Of a stretch of 55,854 nt of DNA, positions 23,609 to 33,344 are shown one piece after another. Position 1 is the first letter of the stretch; each line of letters begins with the position of its first letter. Source of the DNA: Sedimentitalea nanhaiensis DSM 24252 (lineage in GTDB: Bacteria; Pseudomonadota; Alphaproteobacteria; Rhodobacterales; Rhodobacteraceae); NCBI RefSeq assembly GCF_000473225.1, contig NZ_AXBG01000001.1, positions 1 through 55,854 on the forward strand, in the 5' to 3' direction. The notes below the pieces were generated by a model. That model ran no database searches, was not told where the DNA came from, and saw only the letters and a program-made list of their open reading frames with translations. The position numbers and the translations under genes were made by a program.

Positions 23609-26260
23609 ATGCCTGATACCCTCGCCGATGACGCATTCGGTCTTGGAGCTTCTGGTGCGGCGACGGCCTATTTCGTGGTGTCGGTCTCTGGGTTGACCAC
23701 CAACTCAACCTATGGCCAGACAGCACAAATTGGCACGCCGCTCTATGCATCCGCACATCATTTTTCCGAAGCCGCCCCGGCATCCGTAGCCTGGAAATGG
23801 AACGATAACACCGGCGAGATTGCCGGGGCGACAAGTGCGTCATACACGCCTGTCCCGGGCGACAACTTGGAAAACATCTATCCGACGGCAACTCCGCTTG
23901 GCCCCTATATGCCGCAGGACGGCCCGGCGCATACCGTGCGCTTTGCCGCACCTGTGTCCACGGGGGGCTTGCCTGATGTCAGCTATTCCATCGATACCGG
24001 CGACAGCACGGTGGCGACGGCGGGTGGATTCATTGGTGAAGATCTGACCTATTCCGTCAGCACCACCGTTCCCGGCGTGATTATAGATCGCGACACCGGT
24101 GTGGTCTCGATCGAGACCGGCAACGGGATTCAGTCCGGCACGGTCGCCGTGACGGTTGAAAGCAGCGGGGGCGTCGCCCACAACCAGTTCGATGTGAGCA
24201 TCGTCGGGGCCGGCTTTTCCGTTACTCTGACCGGTCTCATGGGTGAGATCGCACAGATCGGAACCACCCTTTCGGCAGAGGTCAATTGGCTGCTGCCCAC
24301 CGGAACAGTGACCGGTTACCAATGGAACCGTGATGGGCAGATCATTCCTGGAGCAATCGGACAAACCTATCTGGTGGAGCCGTCCGTCGATGGCGCGGAT
24401 CTGTCCTGTACGGTCACCACCACCGAATACGGGTCCGCAAACTCGTCGGTTCACAGAGCGTTGTATGCCGCCCCTGTCGCGGTCGGAAGCCTGCCCAATC
24501 AGGCCTATGCCATGGGATCGGGTGATCAGATCGTCGATGCGGCGGCTGGCTTTGCAGGATCGGGGATCACCTATTCCGTTAATACTCCAATAGCAGGCGT
24601 GACCATCGACGGCACGACGGGCATCGTCACGATCCGGACCGGATCAGAGGTCAGCGGCAGTATCGCAATCACAGCCGCCAACAGCGGCGGATCGGCTCAG
24701 ATCTCCTTTGACGTTTCAATCACATCCGCCGCCACGGCCCCCGCGAAAATGTCGAGACCGACGGTTACGTCGAGCGGGCCAACATCGCTAAGGGTCGACA
24801 TGGGGAACGTCCCGGATGATGGCGGCAGTCCAATCACCTCTTATGATCTGCGATGGCGCGAAGAAGGCGGAGTCTATGTGAACATCATAGGGGCTTCCAA
24901 TCCGGAGACTCTCACGGGTTTAATAACAGGCGCGGTTTATCAGATACGAACACGTGCGCTGAACGCCGTCGGTCGGGGTCAGTGGTCCCCTGTGGCCTAT
25001 GGTTCGCCTGAGGAAATCACTTCGCCTGTGGGTCTGCCGGACATCGTGGCAAACAGTGATGATACGGTCGACATCATGGTGGACGAAGGCGAATTCACGG
25101 TCACCGTCTCTGGGTCGGATAACGTTCATCACAACGGAGCACATGGGCCATTCACCGCATCCGATCTGGACAATGGCCCGATCTCGGCTGTCGCTCCGGT
25201 CACCAGCGGTGTGGCGGGCGTGGGCCAAACGCTGGCCGCCCTTTCGGGGCTTTGGATCCACGAGGCCGGAGACACACCGACCATTGCCGGCAAATGGCGC
25301 CGCAATGGGGTTGATATCCCAAGTGCGACGGGATCAACCTATGTGGTGAACGAGGCCGACGGGGGCGAAACAATCACATATGTCGAAACGGCCACGAATG
25401 CCGCCGGGTCGCGAACGCGGGCCAGCAGTGGAATGGCCATCCCCGTGGCAACGGTTCCAGAACAGATGGCGGCACCGACGGTTACTGCGGCGGGATCGGA
25501 CGGAATCGATGTGGTTCTGGCCGCAGCGCCAAATGACGGCGGCAGTGCGATCACGTCCTACGACCTGCGTTGGCAGGCAGACGGTGGGGCATGGGTGATC
25601 GCCATGGATATCGGCAATCCGCATGTCGTCTCGGGCCTTACGGCTGCTACGATCCACCATGTCCAGACGCGGGCGGTCAGTGCGCTTGGCCATGGCGCGT
25701 GGTCAGCATCAGGGACCGCGACAACTGCGGAAGCAGGGACTGGCCTCTTGTTCACTGACACGTTCGATTATGTCGACGGAACGTTGTTGACGAGCCGACC
25801 GGAATGGTCGGATCAGTATTCTCTTGGCGGCGCTATCGAGACGCGATCGGGAAATGCGCAATTGGTTTCGGGCGGGACCCAGTGGCTCAAATGCGGCGAG
25901 GCGCTTGCAACGGATCAGTTCGCCGAGGTAGTGATCACCGAGCCACCCGCCGCTGGAGGCCAAGCCGTGGCCCTATATGTGCGACAGACCGGCCCGACCA
26001 GCTACTATGGAATCCGATGTACCGCAGGGAGCGTTTCCTTGGTTCGAGAGGGACCAAGCGGTTATACCGCACTGTGGATAGGCCCTGCCGTGGAAGCCGG
26101 GGACAGGGTTCGGATCGAGGCCGAGGGAACCATTATCCGTTACGTTTTGAACGGTATTGTGGCTCAGGCTGTCACCGACAGCGATGTTACTGACGGAGCC
26201 GCAGCGTTTGTTATGAGCGGCTCGGCAAAAATCGGTCAATTTTCTTGTGGAGAACTGTAG
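23609..26260 (+). CDS. large Ig-like / fibronectin III repeat protein with C-terminal lectin-like domain
   Basis: 883 residues made almost only of beta domains. There are three Ig-like units with a conserved 'W.R.G..I..A.G..Y.V' core (near 60-90, 240-290, 560-610), two cadherin-like units with GV.ID..TGIV.I (near 150-200 and 325-375), and two FN3 units with GGS.ITSYDLRW and H/QIRTRA.N.. (near 378-465 and 615-705). Residues about 710-883 (from FTDTFDYVDGTLL) look like a concanavalin-type jelly roll. No Sec signal, membrane helix or RTX repeats are seen, so export would need a type I or other route. A surface adhesin or polysaccharide-binding protein is likely. Its stop abuts the start of the next gene. 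Confidence 0.75.
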   Translation: MPDTLADDAFGLGASGAATAYFVVSVSGLTTNSTYGQTAQIGTPLYASAHHFSEAAPASVAWKWNDNTGEIAGATSASYTPVPGDNLENIYPTATPLGPYMPQDGPAHTVRFAAPVSTGGLPDVSYSIDTGDSTVATAGGFIGEDLTYSVSTTVPGVIIDRDTGVVSIETGNGIQSGTVAVTVESSGGVAHNQFDVSIVGAGFSVTLTGLMGEIAQIGTTLSAEVNWLLPTGTVTGYQWNRDGQIIPGAIGQTYLVEPSVDGADLSCTVTTTEYGSANSSVHRALYAAPVAVGSLPNQAYAMGSGDQIVDAAAGFAGSGITYSVNTPIAGVTIDGTTGIVTIRTGSEVSGSIAITAANSGGSAQISFDVSITSAATAPAKMSRPTVTSSGPTSLRVDMGNVPDDGGSPITSYDLRWREEGGVYVNIIGASNPETLTGLITGAVYQIRTRALNAVGRGQWSPVAYGSPEEITSPVGLPDIVANSDDTVDIMVDEGEFTVTVSGSDNVHHNGAHGPFTASDLDNGPISAVAPVTSGVAGVGQTLAALSGLWIHEAGDTPTIAGKWRRNGVDIPSATGSTYVVNEADGGETITYVETATNAAGSRTRASSGMAIPVATVPEQMAAPTVTAAGSDGIDVVLAAAPNDGGSAITSYDLRWQADGGAWVIAMDIGNPHVVSGLTAATIHHVQTRAVSALGHGAWSASGTATTAEAGTGLLFTDTFDYVDGTLLTSRPEWSDQYSLGGAIETRSGNAQLVSGGTQWLKCGEALATDQFAEVVITEPPAAGGQAVALYVRQTGPTSYYGIRCTAGSVSLVREGPSGYTALWIGPAVEAGDRVRIEAEGTIIRYVLNGIVAQAVTDSDVTDGAAAFVMSGSAKIGQFSCGEL

Positions 26261-28708
26261 ATGCGAACTCTTAATCTTTCCGGCTTCAAGACTGGCGAAA
26301 GTCTGAACATCTCTGTTTCTCAAAATGCCATCACGGCGGGACCTGCCAATGTTTCATCATGGGGCGGTGGCGGCGATGGCGGCACAATCAGCATCACCGT
26401 AGATCGCACCATGTTGCGGGTCGCGCCTGACAGTGTGCGGTTCTGGGTCGATCTTTCCGAGGCGGTATTTGACACCAATGGTCCGACCGGCGACGAAGTT
26501 TACGACGCACGGATGCACGATCTGATCTATCTTTGGGACTTTGGCGACACGGCAAGCGGGAACTGGACCGCGCCAGAAAACGTGCTGCCAGAGTGGAAAA
26601 ACCGAAACACAGCCAAGGGGCCAATGGTGACGCATATGTACACCCGGCCCGGCACCCATAACGCAACCGTGTTGGTCATTGAGCCGAGCAGCGGCAAGAC
26701 CGCCACGGCCAGCATCGACATCATCGTGGCCGATCCGGATACCGTCTATGACGGCACGTCCGGTCAAACAATCTGCGTCAACCCATACGGCGACGACGAC
26801 TGGACCTATGTTGACGCCAATTATCCGAATGCCATCAAGGTAAACGCCGACGAGAATAATGAAATTGTCTACACTGACGTGATTTATGTTGATGGTGTGA
26901 AGGGACGGTATGATGCGGTTTGGGCTGATCAACGAAACGGCGTCCCAAACCGTTGGCTGTTCAAGGGTGGGTCCACATTTGGATTGAGCATCAATCCGGC
27001 CTATCCAGAGGTTCCAGGCCTGTACTTGGGATCATATGGGGACAGCAAGGCGACGATTGTGCCCCCGCCTTACGCGTCGACCGATGTGATGAATAGCCCA
27101 GCCGCTATCATTTACGACAAAGGTTTGGGCTATATTCTAGGTGACGCCACCGGTCCTGCTCCTGATTTACGTATAGTTGAATTGAAACTGGAAGGAACTT
27201 TCGATCCAACTACACAAGTTCCCAGTGACATTGTTAGTAACTACGATACTTCGATGCGCTGGCTGGGGATGCGTCTTCTCAGTCGCTTGGACTTAATCAT
27301 CTCGCAATGTGATTTTGCCAAGTTCGGGACAGGGACGATTTCGTGGAACCCGCCTGCGGATAACGCCAACAGCACATACCCTTCTCATCTCCACATGGAC
27401 GACTGCACCATGACAGATTTCGGGGGGCAATACCCAATCTACCTCGGGGGGCCGTCTGAGCACGCTACCTCCACAATCTCATTCACCGGGTGCCGCTTCG
27501 ACCAAAACCCCCTTTCTCTTTCAAGCGATGCTTGGCGGGCGGTCATTCGATCTGACAGTTGGCGCAACAATCACATGAGAGGGTGCGACATATTCCACCT
27601 TGATAACACACAGGCCAATGTGAAGCTGGGTAATACGCCCTCCAAAGACGGCACCGTGATCAACGTGCATTCATGTGCCTTTGAGGGCGGTTATCAGGCT
27701 TTGATTATCGGTGCGAACTCCATCGCGCGAGGCAAGTTTTCCGAAGGCGGTTCCTCAGCCATGAACGCTATTATCGATGGCGTTATTAGCGTAATGAACT
27801 ATGCTGGCCACCAAGCATTCTATACTGTGGCCTCTGGTGTCACCATCCGAAATAATCTCTGCATTGTGGCAGGGCAGGCCAAGATAAATTACGGAAATGC
27901 ATTCAAGAACTTCGTCGAGGTAAAGGCGATGTATGGCGCGTATCAAGAATCACCGGTTCAGTTCGATGCTAACATTGTTGGGAATGCTCCCGTCCGTATC
28001 TACAACAACACGATGCGGGTGGACCGAACCTATCTGCAGAACAGTTCGGTTTCAGGGGTCTTTGTAGAACCGGTTCTATTGTACGAAATCACTCAAGGTG
28101 GTGCCCCAAAATTCACGAACGTGATCGAAGAAAACAACCTAACCCATATGCCGCGTTTCCAAGCACCATATGCGGAGACTTCCTATGCACCCGTATCGGA
28201 CGTAGCTCTGTGGCAGCCGCGAACCGCAGGATGGCGTCCAATTGTTGCACGGCATCCGGGTAAACTGTTGGGTCAGGATGTTCCGGACGGAGGAACCTAT
28301 TTTCAGCCGTATTGGACGCTTTCAGACGGCGTGACACAGTTGGCCCGCGCTCATATCAAGGAAGGGTCAGACAAGCACCAGCTGGTCGTTCAGGGCGTGG
28401 GTAACGGATGGATGTCACTGGACAGTGGACTGTTCGAAATGCGCTTTGAGGATGCCGGTGTCACGATCACGAACCGCAGTGGCGTGACTTGGCCCGCCTC
28501 GGCAGGGTATGGTCCCGTGTTGGACATGAGCGAAAGATCTCCGCTTCAAACCGGTTATGCCATGCCGGAAAGTGCGGTAAAGGACACGCGACCGCTGCCC
28601 GGATCAGCGGCGTTGGGGGCTGCACTGAACGGAGATGTGTCCTATATGGACATCACGCTTCAGGACCGGCCCGAGCCGCCCTCCATGGGGGCTTGGGAAG
28701 CGGAATAA
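26261..28708 (+). CDS. PKD-domain and right-handed beta-helix protein
   Basis: 815 residues. Residues about 45-160 form a PKD-like domain (LIYLWDFGDTASG and VTHMYTRPGTHNATVLV). From about 165 to 620 the pattern of short, regularly spaced strands (GCRFDQNPLSL, MRGCDIFHLDN, VHSCAFEGGYQALIIG, VTIRNNLCIVAG, VRIYNNTMRV) is that of a right-handed parallel beta-helix, the fold of pectate-lyase-like enzymes and tail spikes. The C-terminal 150 residues are a separate beta region. No signal peptide. It follows the Ig/FN3 gene with no gap and surely shares its transcript. A role in binding, trimming or cleaving the exopolysaccharide is plausible; catalytic residues cannot be named. Confidence 0.72.
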   Translation: MRTLNLSGFKTGESLNISVSQNAITAGPANVSSWGGGGDGGTISITVDRTMLRVAPDSVRFWVDLSEAVFDTNGPTGDEVYDARMHDLIYLWDFGDTASGNWTAPENVLPEWKNRNTAKGPMVTHMYTRPGTHNATVLVIEPSSGKTATASIDIIVADPDTVYDGTSGQTICVNPYGDDDWTYVDANYPNAIKVNADENNEIVYTDVIYVDGVKGRYDAVWADQRNGVPNRWLFKGGSTFGLSINPAYPEVPGLYLGSYGDSKATIVPPPYASTDVMNSPAAIIYDKGLGYILGDATGPAPDLRIVELKLEGTFDPTTQVPSDIVSNYDTSMRWLGMRLLSRLDLIISQCDFAKFGTGTISWNPPADNANSTYPSHLHMDDCTMTDFGGQYPIYLGGPSEHATSTISFTGCRFDQNPLSLSSDAWRAVIRSDSWRNNHMRGCDIFHLDNTQANVKLGNTPSKDGTVINVHSCAFEGGYQALIIGANSIARGKFSEGGSSAMNAIIDGVISVMNYAGHQAFYTVASGVTIRNNLCIVAGQAKINYGNAFKNFVEVKAMYGAYQESPVQFDANIVGNAPVRIYNNTMRVDRTYLQNSSVSGVFVEPVLLYEITQGGAPKFTNVIEENNLTHMPRFQAPYAETSYAPVSDVALWQPRTAGWRPIVARHPGKLLGQDVPDGGTYFQPYWTLSDGVTQLARAHIKEGSDKHQLVVQGVGNGWMSLDSGLFEMRFEDAGVTITNRSGVTWPASAGYGPVLDMSERSPLQTGYAMPESAVKDTRPLPGSAALGAALNGDVSYMDITLQDRPEPPSMGAWEAE

Positions 28709-28777
28709 CGCCGGACGGTTCCGGCTGGGGGGATGATGTCCTCCCTGATAGCTTCTTTGTTTTCCCTCGCAAGACAA

Positions 28778-28803
28778 GACCACCCTGCTGACACGGGGTG
28801 GTC
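28778..28803 (+). terminator. possible terminator hairpin after the beta-helix gene
   Basis: GACCACCC (28778-28785) pairs with GGGTGGTC (28796-28803) around a 10-base loop, 70 bases after the stop. There is no T-run after it, so termination would be weak or Rho-linked. Confidence 0.35.
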
Positions 28804-28890
28804 AAACCGGTAACCTGTACAAGCGCTGGAGACGGTTGGCCGAATCCGGGATCCGCGACAACTGCCGTTCTTGGCGCTAGTGACTGAATA

Positions 28891-30000
28891 ATGACACGTA
28901 TAAAAACGTTCTACCTGATCGATTTTATCAGATGTTGCGCGGCCCTTTGTGTCGTGGTTTTTCATTACAAGAACTTTTTCAAAAACGACTTCACTGCGCG
29001 GTTGAATGGTTCGAGCTGGACCGATCTGATACTCTTTCGTCACTTGGACTGGATCATCGCCAAAGGCAGCTTGGCCGTAATGTTGTTCTGGGTCATATCC
29101 GGTTTCGTATTCGCGCATGTATATTTGAGCGACCGATCTCGCAAAGTCGACCCTAAGTCTTATGCAGTAAATAGATTTTCCAGACTTTACCCGCTGCACC
29201 TTTTAACCTTGCTGTACATTGCCGTACTGCAATCCGTAGCCACACGGTACTTTGGCGAGCCTTTTATCTACGGCAACAACGATGCGTATCACTTTGCTCT
29301 CAATCTGGCCTTTGCCTCCAACTGGGGATTCGAAAGCGGCTTGTCGTTCAACGGGCCGATCTGGTCTGTTTCTATTGAGGTCGTGATCTATGTCGTGTTC
29401 ATCGTGCTGCTCGTATTGGGAGGTCCAGGCTGGCAGATTTCATTGGTAGCTTGTTTCGCTTTTTTGGGCCTCATGGCCGTATCGAACCACCTGATCCTTG
29501 TCTGTGGTGCACATTTCTACTTTGGCTGCCTGGCCTATGCGGTGTTTCGCTACACGCTTAGACTGACAAGATGCCGTCAATTGGCCATGGCTTTGTTATG
29601 CGTCGCGGCCGGGATCGCTCCGATGATGATGGCTTGGAAGCTTGGCCTTAACGTGCCGCTGACCTTGCAACTGGCCCCCTTGTTTTCAGGCTTGTTAATT
29701 CTGGTGGGACTATTTGAAGCGACGCAAGGAGACCGGTTCCGATTTCTCAAACCTGTCGGGGACATCACGTATTCCACGTATCTGCTGCATTCACCCTTGC
29801 AGATGTCCATACTCATGGTGGGATCGTTCGGAGTGTTTGCTCCCGACCTGCTAGTGACAAACGTATTCGCCTTCGGATATTTTGCTTTGCTCATCGCGAT
29901 CAGCAGGTGGGCGTATATCAAAATCGAATGCCCCGCACAGAATGCCATCCGTCGGTATCAATCACGATTGACCCGTGCGCGTGGGTCCGAAACCCTGTGA
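28891..30000 (+). CDS. acyltransferase-3 family membrane protein (OafA-like)
   Basis: 369 residues with about ten membrane helices. Family marks are LIDFIRCCAALCVVVFHY (Arg and His of the active-site region at about 14 and 24), AVMLFWVISGFVFAHVY, the basic RFSRLYPLHLLTLL loop, and GPIWSVSIEVVIYVVF. Such enzymes O-acylate extracellular polysaccharides and other glycans. There is no fused SGNH domain. No strong ribosome binding site precedes the ATG. It is a monocistronic-looking gene between the beta-helix gene and a GT4. Confidence 0.88.
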   Translation: MTRIKTFYLIDFIRCCAALCVVVFHYKNFFKNDFTARLNGSSWTDLILFRHLDWIIAKGSLAVMLFWVISGFVFAHVYLSDRSRKVDPKSYAVNRFSRLYPLHLLTLLYIAVLQSVATRYFGEPFIYGNNDAYHFALNLAFASNWGFESGLSFNGPIWSVSIEVVIYVVFIVLLVLGGPGWQISLVACFAFLGLMAVSNHLILVCGAHFYFGCLAYAVFRYTLRLTRCRQLAMALLCVAAGIAPMMMAWKLGLNVPLTLQLAPLFSGLLILVGLFEATQGDRFRFLKPVGDITYSTYLLHSPLQMSILMVGSFGVFAPDLLVTNVFAFGYFALLIAISRWAYIKIECPAQNAIRRYQSRLTRARGSETL

Positions 30001-30114
30001 CTGATCGTGTGGTTTTTCATGCCTTTCGTCATCGGTGAAATCCCAGTTAGAGCTTTACCTGCCTGGTGCGCTTCGGGATAACGGGGCGACTGCGTTTGAA
30101 AGTTTCTGTGCCGG

Positions 30115-31383
30115 ATGATCCCCACCCAAGACCCCCTGCCGCGTCTGGCCTATCTGACGTCGCTCTATCCGGCCGTATCGCATACGTTCATTCAGCGCGA
30201 GATAGCTGGCCTGCGGGATCTCGGCTTTGAGGTTCTGACCTGTTCGATGCGCCGACCCGGTACCAACCATCTGACCGGCTTGGAGGAACGTGAGGCGGCG
30301 GATACATCATTTTACATCATCGAATCCGGCAAGAAGCCATTGCAGGCTCTGTCTGCCCTGGGAGCGGCGCTTGCGTCTCCGGCACGGCTGACGCGGACGC
30401 TGGCTCTGACCTGGCGCACGGCCCCTCCGGGGGCCAAAGGCATGCTTAAACAGCTTTTTTACCTGGCCGAGGCCATGGTGCTGTCCCGACACTTGCGCCA
30501 AAGGGACATCGATCACGTGCACAGCCATTTCGCCGATCCCAGCGCCAATGTGGCGATGTTGACCAGTGCCCTGTCGGGCATTCCCTTCAGCTATACGCTG
30601 CACGGCCCGGCCGAACTCTATGAGCCTGAAAAATGGCACCTGCGTGAAAAGACCGCGCGTGCCGCCTTTGTCGCCTGCATCAGCCATTTCGCGCGCTCGC
30701 AAGCGATGTATTTCTCGGACCCCGCCCATTGGGACAAGCTGCGCATCGTGCATTGCGGGGTCGACCCGGCCCGCTATGACCGCCCCGCGCCACCGCAGCG
30801 CCCCGGTCTGCACCTGGTCTTCGTCGGGCGCATCACCCCGATCAAGGGGTTGCGGGTGCTGATCGACGCCATGACCCGTGCGCATGAAACCCATCCCGAT
30901 CTGACCCTGACGCTGGTGGGAGATGGCGATGACCGCGCGCATCTTGAGACGCTGGCGCGACCCTTGGGCGATGCGGTGCGCTTTGTCGGGTTCCAGTCGC
31001 AAGAGGGCGTGGCCGAAGCCGTGGCCGCCGCCGATGCGCTGGTGCTGCCCAGTTTCGCCGAAGGCCTGCCGGTGGTGCTGATGGAGGCGCTCGCTGCGGG
31101 CAAGCCGGTGATCGCCACCCAGGTCGCGGGCGTGGGCGAGCTGGTCGAGAATGGCGTCTCGGGGCATCTGGTGCCTGCGAGCGACGTTCAGGCGCTGGCG
31201 AATGCCATCACCGCCTTGGCCGATACCCCGCCCGGGCAGCGCGCCGAAATGGGCCGGGCCGGGCGCGAAAAGGTGCGGGCCGAATTCGACGCCAAAATCG
31301 AAGCCGCCCGGATCGGGGCGCTGTTTGCAGGGCAGGGCGGCGATGCTCCGCGCCCCGAACCTTTGCGTCCGGAGGCGGGCTGA
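30115..31383 (+). CDS. family-4 glycosyltransferase (WcaL/colanic-acid type)
   Basis: 422 residues with the GT-B two-domain build. The N-domain begins RLAYLTSLYPAVSHTFIQREI, a phrase typical of WcaL-like exopolysaccharide transferases. The middle holds HVHSHFADPSANVAM and SYTLHGPAELYE. The C-domain has FVGRITPIKGLRVLIDA, LVGDGDDRAHLE and the nucleotide-sugar site LPSFAEGLPVVLMEALAAGKPVI with the E-x7-E pattern. A retaining enzyme of the repeat-unit assembly line. Its stop codon shares a base with the asnB start (TGATG). Confidence 0.9.
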   Translation: MIPTQDPLPRLAYLTSLYPAVSHTFIQREIAGLRDLGFEVLTCSMRRPGTNHLTGLEEREAADTSFYIIESGKKPLQALSALGAALASPARLTRTLALTWRTAPPGAKGMLKQLFYLAEAMVLSRHLRQRDIDHVHSHFADPSANVAMLTSALSGIPFSYTLHGPAELYEPEKWHLREKTARAAFVACISHFARSQAMYFSDPAHWDKLRIVHCGVDPARYDRPAPPQRPGLHLVFVGRITPIKGLRVLIDAMTRAHETHPDLTLTLVGDGDDRAHLETLARPLGDAVRFVGFQSQEGVAEAVAAADALVLPSFAEGLPVVLMEALAAGKPVIATQVAGVGELVENGVSGHLVPASDVQALANAITALADTPPGQRAEMGRAGREKVRAEFDAKIEAARIGALFAGQGGDAPRPEPLRPEAG

Positions 31384-33320
31384 TGTGCGGTATCACCGGA
31401 TTTCTCGCGCCCCCCGCGCCGGGAGCAGAGGCGCGCGTCACCAAGATGATGCGGGCCATCGCCCATCGCGGGCCGGATTCCCAGGGCCACTGGTGCGATG
31501 ACGAGGCTGGCATTGCTCTTGGACATCTGCGCCTGGCCATTGTCGATCTGACACCCGCCGGGCATCAACCCATGGCCTCGTCCTCGGGCCGCTACATGCT
31601 GAGTTTCAACGGTGAGATCTACAATCACCGTCAGTTGCGTGCCGAGCTCGACGAACAGGGCCACGCAGCCGCCTGGCGCGGCACGTCGGACACGGAAACC
31701 CTGTTGGCCGGGATCGATGCATGGGGGCTGGAGGCCACGTTGCAACGCGCCGTCGGCATGTTTGCCATCGGCCTCTGGGACCGCAAGACGCGGGAACTGA
31801 CCCTGATGCGAGACCGGCTGGGGGAAAAACCGCTTTATTACGGCTGGCAGGGCGCGGGTGCGAGCCGCGCCTTTCTCTTCGGATCCGAGTTGAAGGCCCT
31901 GCGAAAACACCCTGCTTTCACAGGAGAAATCGCCCGCAGCAGTCTGACCGAAGTACTGCGCCATGGCAACGTGGGCGAAGACCGTTCGATCTATACCGGT
32001 ATCGCCAAGGTCCGCGCCGGAGAGATCGTTACCGTTTCGATGGAGCAGCCCGAACCCCGGCGCAGGCTCTACTGGGATGGCGCGGCGATCGCGGCTGCTC
32101 AAAAGCCACCGCGCATGTCGGACACGGAAACCGTGGATGCGCTGGAAAGCCTGCTGATGGATGCGGTGGGCCAGCAGATGATGTCGGACGTGCCGCTCGG
32201 CGCTTTCCTGTCTGGCGGCATCGACAGTTCAACTGTAGTGGCGCTGATGCAGCATCAGTCCGACAAGCCCGTCCACACCTTTTCCATCGGCTTCAACGAG
32301 GCGCGCTATAACGAGGCCGAGTTCGCCCGCGCGGTGGCCGCTCACCTCGGCACCCATCATACCGATCTCTATGTCAGCGACCAAGAGCTGCGCGACGTGA
32401 TCCCGCGCCTGCCGCAGATCTATGACGAACCCTTTGCCGACAGCTCGCAGATCCCCACCTACCTGGTGTCGGAACTGGCCCGGCAACATGTCACCGTGTC
32501 GCTCTCGGGCGATGGCGGCGACGAGCTGTTCTGCGGTTACGGTCGCTACGCCCATGCGTTGAAACTGCGCCGCACGTTGGACCGGATGCCTGCCCCGATG
32601 CGCAGCATGGGCGCGGGGCTGGTCCGTGCGATTCCGGCCGGGGCGCTGACCAGATTGCTGTCGCCGCTGATCCCCACGCCCCAGGGCAAGGAGCCGATCG
32701 GACAGCGCCTGCACCGTCTGGCCAATTACGCCCGTCAGGACGATCTGATGGCGCTGCACCGCGCCATGGTCTCGGTCTGGCGCTTCCCCGAAGCGGCGGT
32801 GCCCGGTGCCACGCCGCCACCCTCGCTGCTGGCCGATCACCCACCTGCGCGTGGAGGGTTGGGCGATCTGGAACGGATGATGCAGCTCGATATGCTGACC
32901 TATATGGTCGACGACATTCTGACCAAGGTCGACCGCGCCACCATGGCCGTGGCGCTGGAAAGCCGCGCGCCGCTGCTGGATCATCGGGTGGTGGAATTTG
33001 CCTGGGGCCTGCCCGAGGACATGAAACTGCGCGGGGACACGACGAAATGGGCCCTGCGCCAGGTGCTGTATCGCCACGTACCCAAACACTTGATCGAACG
33101 CCCCAAGATGGGCTTCGAAGTCCCCATCGGTCTGTGGCTGCGGTCTGGCCTGAAAGACTGGGCCGCCGCCCTTCTGGATCCCGCGCGCCTGGCCCGCGAA
33201 GGCTATTTTAATCCCCAGGCGATCGACCGCATGTGGCAACAACACCTGTCGGGCCGGTTCAACTGGGGTGGACAACTGTGGTGTGTCCTGATGGTGCAGG
33301 CTTGGCTGGAACAACCTTAG
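31383..33320 (+). CDS. asnB: glutamine-hydrolysing asparagine synthetase B type amidotransferase
   Basis: 645 residues, the full length of class B asparagine synthetases. The glutaminase domain starts with the catalytic Cys2 (MCGITGF) and has RGPDSQG, LGHLRLAIVDL and FNGEIYN. The synthetase domain has the PP-loop LSGGIDSS (277-283) and GDGGDELFCGYGRY. In exopolysaccharide clusters such enzymes often amidate a uronic acid carboxyl rather than free aspartate. The nucleotide-sugar dehydrogenase at 37259 could supply that uronic acid. It overlaps the GT4 gene by one base, so it is coupled to polysaccharide assembly. Ordinary asparagine synthesis cannot be excluded. Confidence 0.92.
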   Translation: MCGITGFLAPPAPGAEARVTKMMRAIAHRGPDSQGHWCDDEAGIALGHLRLAIVDLTPAGHQPMASSSGRYMLSFNGEIYNHRQLRAELDEQGHAAAWRGTSDTETLLAGIDAWGLEATLQRAVGMFAIGLWDRKTRELTLMRDRLGEKPLYYGWQGAGASRAFLFGSELKALRKHPAFTGEIARSSLTEVLRHGNVGEDRSIYTGIAKVRAGEIVTVSMEQPEPRRRLYWDGAAIAAAQKPPRMSDTETVDALESLLMDAVGQQMMSDVPLGAFLSGGIDSSTVVALMQHQSDKPVHTFSIGFNEARYNEAEFARAVAAHLGTHHTDLYVSDQELRDVIPRLPQIYDEPFADSSQIPTYLVSELARQHVTVSLSGDGGDELFCGYGRYAHALKLRRTLDRMPAPMRSMGAGLVRAIPAGALTRLLSPLIPTPQGKEPIGQRLHRLANYARQDDLMALHRAMVSVWRFPEAAVPGATPPPSLLADHPPARGGLGDLERMMQLDMLTYMVDDILTKVDRATMAVALESRAPLLDHRVVEFAWGLPEDMKLRGDTTKWALRQVLYRHVPKHLIERPKMGFEVPIGLWLRSGLKDWAAALLDPARLAREGYFNPQAIDRMWQQHLSGRFNWGGQLWCVLMVQAWLEQP

Positions 33321-33344
33321 ACTGCCGACCTTTGTTTCCGTCGG

